Shown piece by piece: positions 30,523-31,440 of a stretch of 31,440 nt of DNA. Position 1 is the first letter of the stretch. Each line of letters starts with the position of its first letter. The stretch is from a virus: positions 1 through 31,440 of IMG/VR virus record IMGVR_UViG_3300046007_012561, one strand, 5' to 3'. The translations under genes and the position numbers were made by a program. The notes below the pieces were generated by a model. The model was not told the DNA's origin, made no database searches, and worked only from the letters and a program-made list of their open reading frames with translations.

Positions 30523-30711
30523 ATGTCTGTATCACAAGATCTCTTAAATGCTGTTGAACTGTGGAAAGTAGAAGATGAGAAATTTTCTAAAGGAAACAAT
30601 TCTGCAGGAACTCGTGCTCGTAAAGCACTTCAAGAAATTGCTAAATTAGTTAAATCCCGTAGGGCAGAAATTACAGAGGAAAAAAATTCCCGTAAAGAAG
30701 CAAAGGGTTGA
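30523..30711 (+). CDS. histone H1/Hc1-like small basic protein
   Basis: 62 residues from ATG 30523; an in-frame start at 30451 overlaps the previous gene and is unlikely. NNSAGTRARKALQEIAKLVK then SRRAEITEEKNSRKEAKG, a Lys/Arg-rich helical pattern resembling Hc1-type histone-like proteins, where an AGxRARKxLxEIxKLxKxxR stretch is typical. It could bind phage or host DNA. The late promoter directly upstream suggests packaging or late chromatin role; unproven. Confidence 0.6.
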   Translation: MSVSQDLLNAVELWKVEDEKFSKGNNSAGTRARKALQEIAKLVKSRRAEITEEKNSRKEAKG

Positions 30712-30730
30712 AAATTGATAAGCAAACTCT

Positions 30731-30738
30731 TATAAATA
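30731..30738 (+). promoter_or_regulatory. T4-type late promoter TATAAATA
   Basis: Exact box 21 bases before ATG 30760 of a 33-residue ORF. Confidence 0.7.
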
Positions 30739-30759
30739 AAAACACTTAGGTCGAAAACA

Positions 30760-30861
30760 ATGTCTTTTCCATTACCCATTAAACAGATTAGTATTCTTGA
30801 TTGCCAATATTGGCATATTGAGGGTACTCCCCTGTTTGCGGATATGGAAAGACATATGTAA
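30760..30861 (+). CDS. possible 33-residue late peptide
   Basis: Begins MSFPLPIKQISILDCQYWHI and ends DMERHM. It is supported only by a TATAAATA box at normal distance and a strong terminator 25 bases after the stop, which make a complete small late unit. No family recognised; it may be a non-coding late RNA instead. Confidence 0.35.
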   Translation: MSFPLPIKQISILDCQYWHIEGTPLFADMERHM

Positions 30862-30887
30862 GATGTAATCCATAAAGCAAAATACAG

Positions 30888-30920
30888 GGGAGAGAAACCA
30901 AAAGTTTCCTCCCTTTTTTT
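30888..30920 (+). terminator. Rho-independent terminator
   Basis: GGGAG+GAAAC (30888-30898, one bulged A) pairs with GTTTC+CTCCC (30904-30913), then a T run to 30920. Confidence 0.85.
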
Positions 30921-30924
30921 ATGC

Positions 30925-31102
30925 TTTGTGCCACTTGTTCAACTGGTCGTATCATTTGCCATTGGGGTCCAAACCCTGGTATATTACTTGAGTCGGTGGG
31001 GGAACGAGACCCCAAGTGCCTAGGACCACTTCTGGAACTGGCACAAACCACTTGCTCCTCAACGGGTTCTGTGGTATTCTTAAGGAGTGGTTGAGAGACC
31101 AC
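30925..31102 (+). ncRNA. structured non-coding stretch before tRNA cluster (candidate)
   Basis: More GC-rich than its surroundings and without a convincing gene (a 57-codon frame from 30921 has no recognisable features). Inverted repeat TTTGTGCCA (30925-30933) / TGGCACAAA (31039-31047) encloses hairpins GGGT-CCAA-ACCC (30965-30976) and ACTT...GGGG-AACGAGA-CCCC-AAGT (30986-31017); GTGGT-TGAGAG-ACCAC (31087-31102) follows. It could be a small RNA or part of the tRNA transcript leader. Confidence 0.4.
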
Positions 31103-31137
31103 CAGCACCTTGACAACTGAATAATTACCACATTATT

Positions 31138-31209
31138 GGGACATTAACTCAGCGGTAGAGTATTCGGCTTTTAACCGATTAGTCCTCGGTTCGAATCCGA
31201 GATGTCCCA
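31138..31209 (+). tRNA. tRNA-Lys (anticodon UUU)
   Basis: 72 bases. Acceptor GGGACAT/ATGTCCC with discriminator A, D stem ACTC/GAGT, anticodon loop CTTTTAA with TTT at 31170-31172, T arm CTCGG-TTCGAAT-CCGAG. The anticodon stem has one T-T mismatch at its outer pair. No CCA end is encoded. It could help read AAA, a frequent codon in these AT-rich genes. Confidence 0.93.
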
Positions 31210-31213
31210 TCGT

Positions 31214-31295
31214 GGGAGGATTTCCGAGTGGTTAAAGGAATCTGACTGTAAATCAGACGGCTCTGCCTTCACAGGTTCAAATCCTGTTCCTCCCA
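31214..31295 (+). tRNA. tRNA-Tyr (anticodon GUA)
   Basis: 82 bases, class II with a long variable arm. Acceptor GGGAGGA/TCCTCCC, discriminator A, anticodon stem TCTGA/TCAGA with GTA at 31248-31250, T arm ACAGG-TTCAAAT-CCTGT. No encoded CCA. It starts 4 bases after tRNA-Lys. Confidence 0.93.
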
Positions 31296-31299
31296 CCTT

Positions 31300-31373
31300 G
31301 ACCCATTAGTCTAGCGGTCTATGACGCCACCCTGTCACGGTGGAGATCACGGGTTCAAATCCCGTATGGGTCG
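31300..31373 (+). tRNA. tRNA-Asp (anticodon GUC)
   Basis: 74 bases. Acceptor GACCCAT/ATGGGTC with discriminator G as expected for Asp; anticodon stem CCACC/GGTGG with GTC at 31334-31336; T arm ACGGG-TTCAAAT-CCCGT. Starts 4 bases after tRNA-Tyr, so the three are one transcript. Confidence 0.93.
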
Positions 31374-31418
31374 TTGCTACGCTGCCGATGGAGTGTCCCT
31401 CCTTGGTGGTTGTAGCAA
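31374..31418 (+). other. 45-base rod-like inverted repeat after tRNA-Asp
   Basis: TTGCTAC (31374-31380) pairs with GTAGCAA (31412-31418); inside, CCGA/TTGG (with G-T) and GGAG (31390-31393)/CTCC (31399-31402) continue the rod around TGTCC. It has no cloverleaf and no T-tract, so it is neither a tRNA nor a normal terminator. It may be a processing spacer or small RNA. The last 22 bases of the window show nothing clear. Confidence 0.5.
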
Positions 31419-31440
31419 TCAAGTTCCTATCGACTAGTCC

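Noticed and set aside
30921-31094. 57-codon ORF (ATG 30921, reading MLCATCSTGRIICH...)
   Set aside because: Odd composition, no ribosome site or homology, and the stretch is dominated by inverted repeats; treated as non-coding structure.
31110-31138. TTGACA at 31110 as promoter of the tRNA cluster
   Set aside because: No -10 at suitable distance; a 17-base spacer would put the -10 in the first base of tRNA-Lys, leaving no room for a 5' leader.
31374-31418. Fourth tRNA after tRNA-Asp
   Set aside because: No D arm, anticodon arm or T arm; the sequence folds as one rod.
1-31440. CRISPR array or insertion sequence
   Set aside because: No regularly spaced direct repeats, no transposase, and no terminal inverted repeats with target duplication were found; the only exact tandem repeat is the 45-bp coding repeat at 20061-20150.

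Overview
The window is a contiguous piece of a T4-like marine cyanophage genome (cyanomyovirus, today's Kyanoviridae type). Evidence: the T4 replication genes 45-44-62-regA-43-uvsX-41-61 and nrdA/nrdB are recognisable in T4-like order, and they are mixed with genes typical of cyanomyoviruses (cobS-like AAA+ ATPase, hsp20, MazG-like hydrolase, many small conserved ORFs). The DNA is AT-rich, every gene is on the + strand, genes overlap or nearly touch, and T4-type late promoters (TATAAATA) recur. No photosynthesis gene is present in this piece.

Layout. 1-2640: 3' end of a vWA-domain protein and the CobS/MoxR-like ATPase, with a late gene for a probable capsid-internal protein between them. 2640-8240: replication block with a DUF3310-like gene, sliding clamp gp45, a conserved ORF that may start at ATC, an HNH homing endonuclease, clamp loader gp44, an unknown gene plus a Dam methylase inserted between 44 and 62, then gp62 and regA. 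8240-15260: hsp20, a small capsid-targeted protein, two small ORFs, DNA polymerase gp43, a 41-residue ORF, uvsX, gp41 helicase, MazG-like and a small ORF. 15260-23480: mostly late genes for probable capsid-internal or structural proteins, including one with a nucleotidyltransferase-like domain and one with a HAD-like domain, plus an AT-rich orphan. 23480-29510: coiled-coil membrane protein, primase gp61, nrdA, nrdB, small ORFs and a GIY-YIG-like nuclease. 29510-31440: secreted RlpA-like protein, Cys-rich membrane protein, histone-like small protein, a structured non-coding stretch, and tRNA-Lys, tRNA-Tyr and tRNA-Asp.

Working together. The replisome, recombination and nucleotide-supply genes are served by host-type sigma70 promoters placed right at the ends of upstream genes. 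The late genes carry their own TATAAATA boxes, often fused to the terminator of the preceding transcript.

The most interesting signal is a scattered set of late proteins. Each starts with a short peptide ending in (L/I)xE-A, the cleavage motif of the T4 gp21 prohead protease. They look like proteins packaged inside the capsid and co-injected with the DNA. One carries a nucleotidyltransferase-like fold, and its downstream neighbour carries a four-motif HAD phosphatase-like domain.
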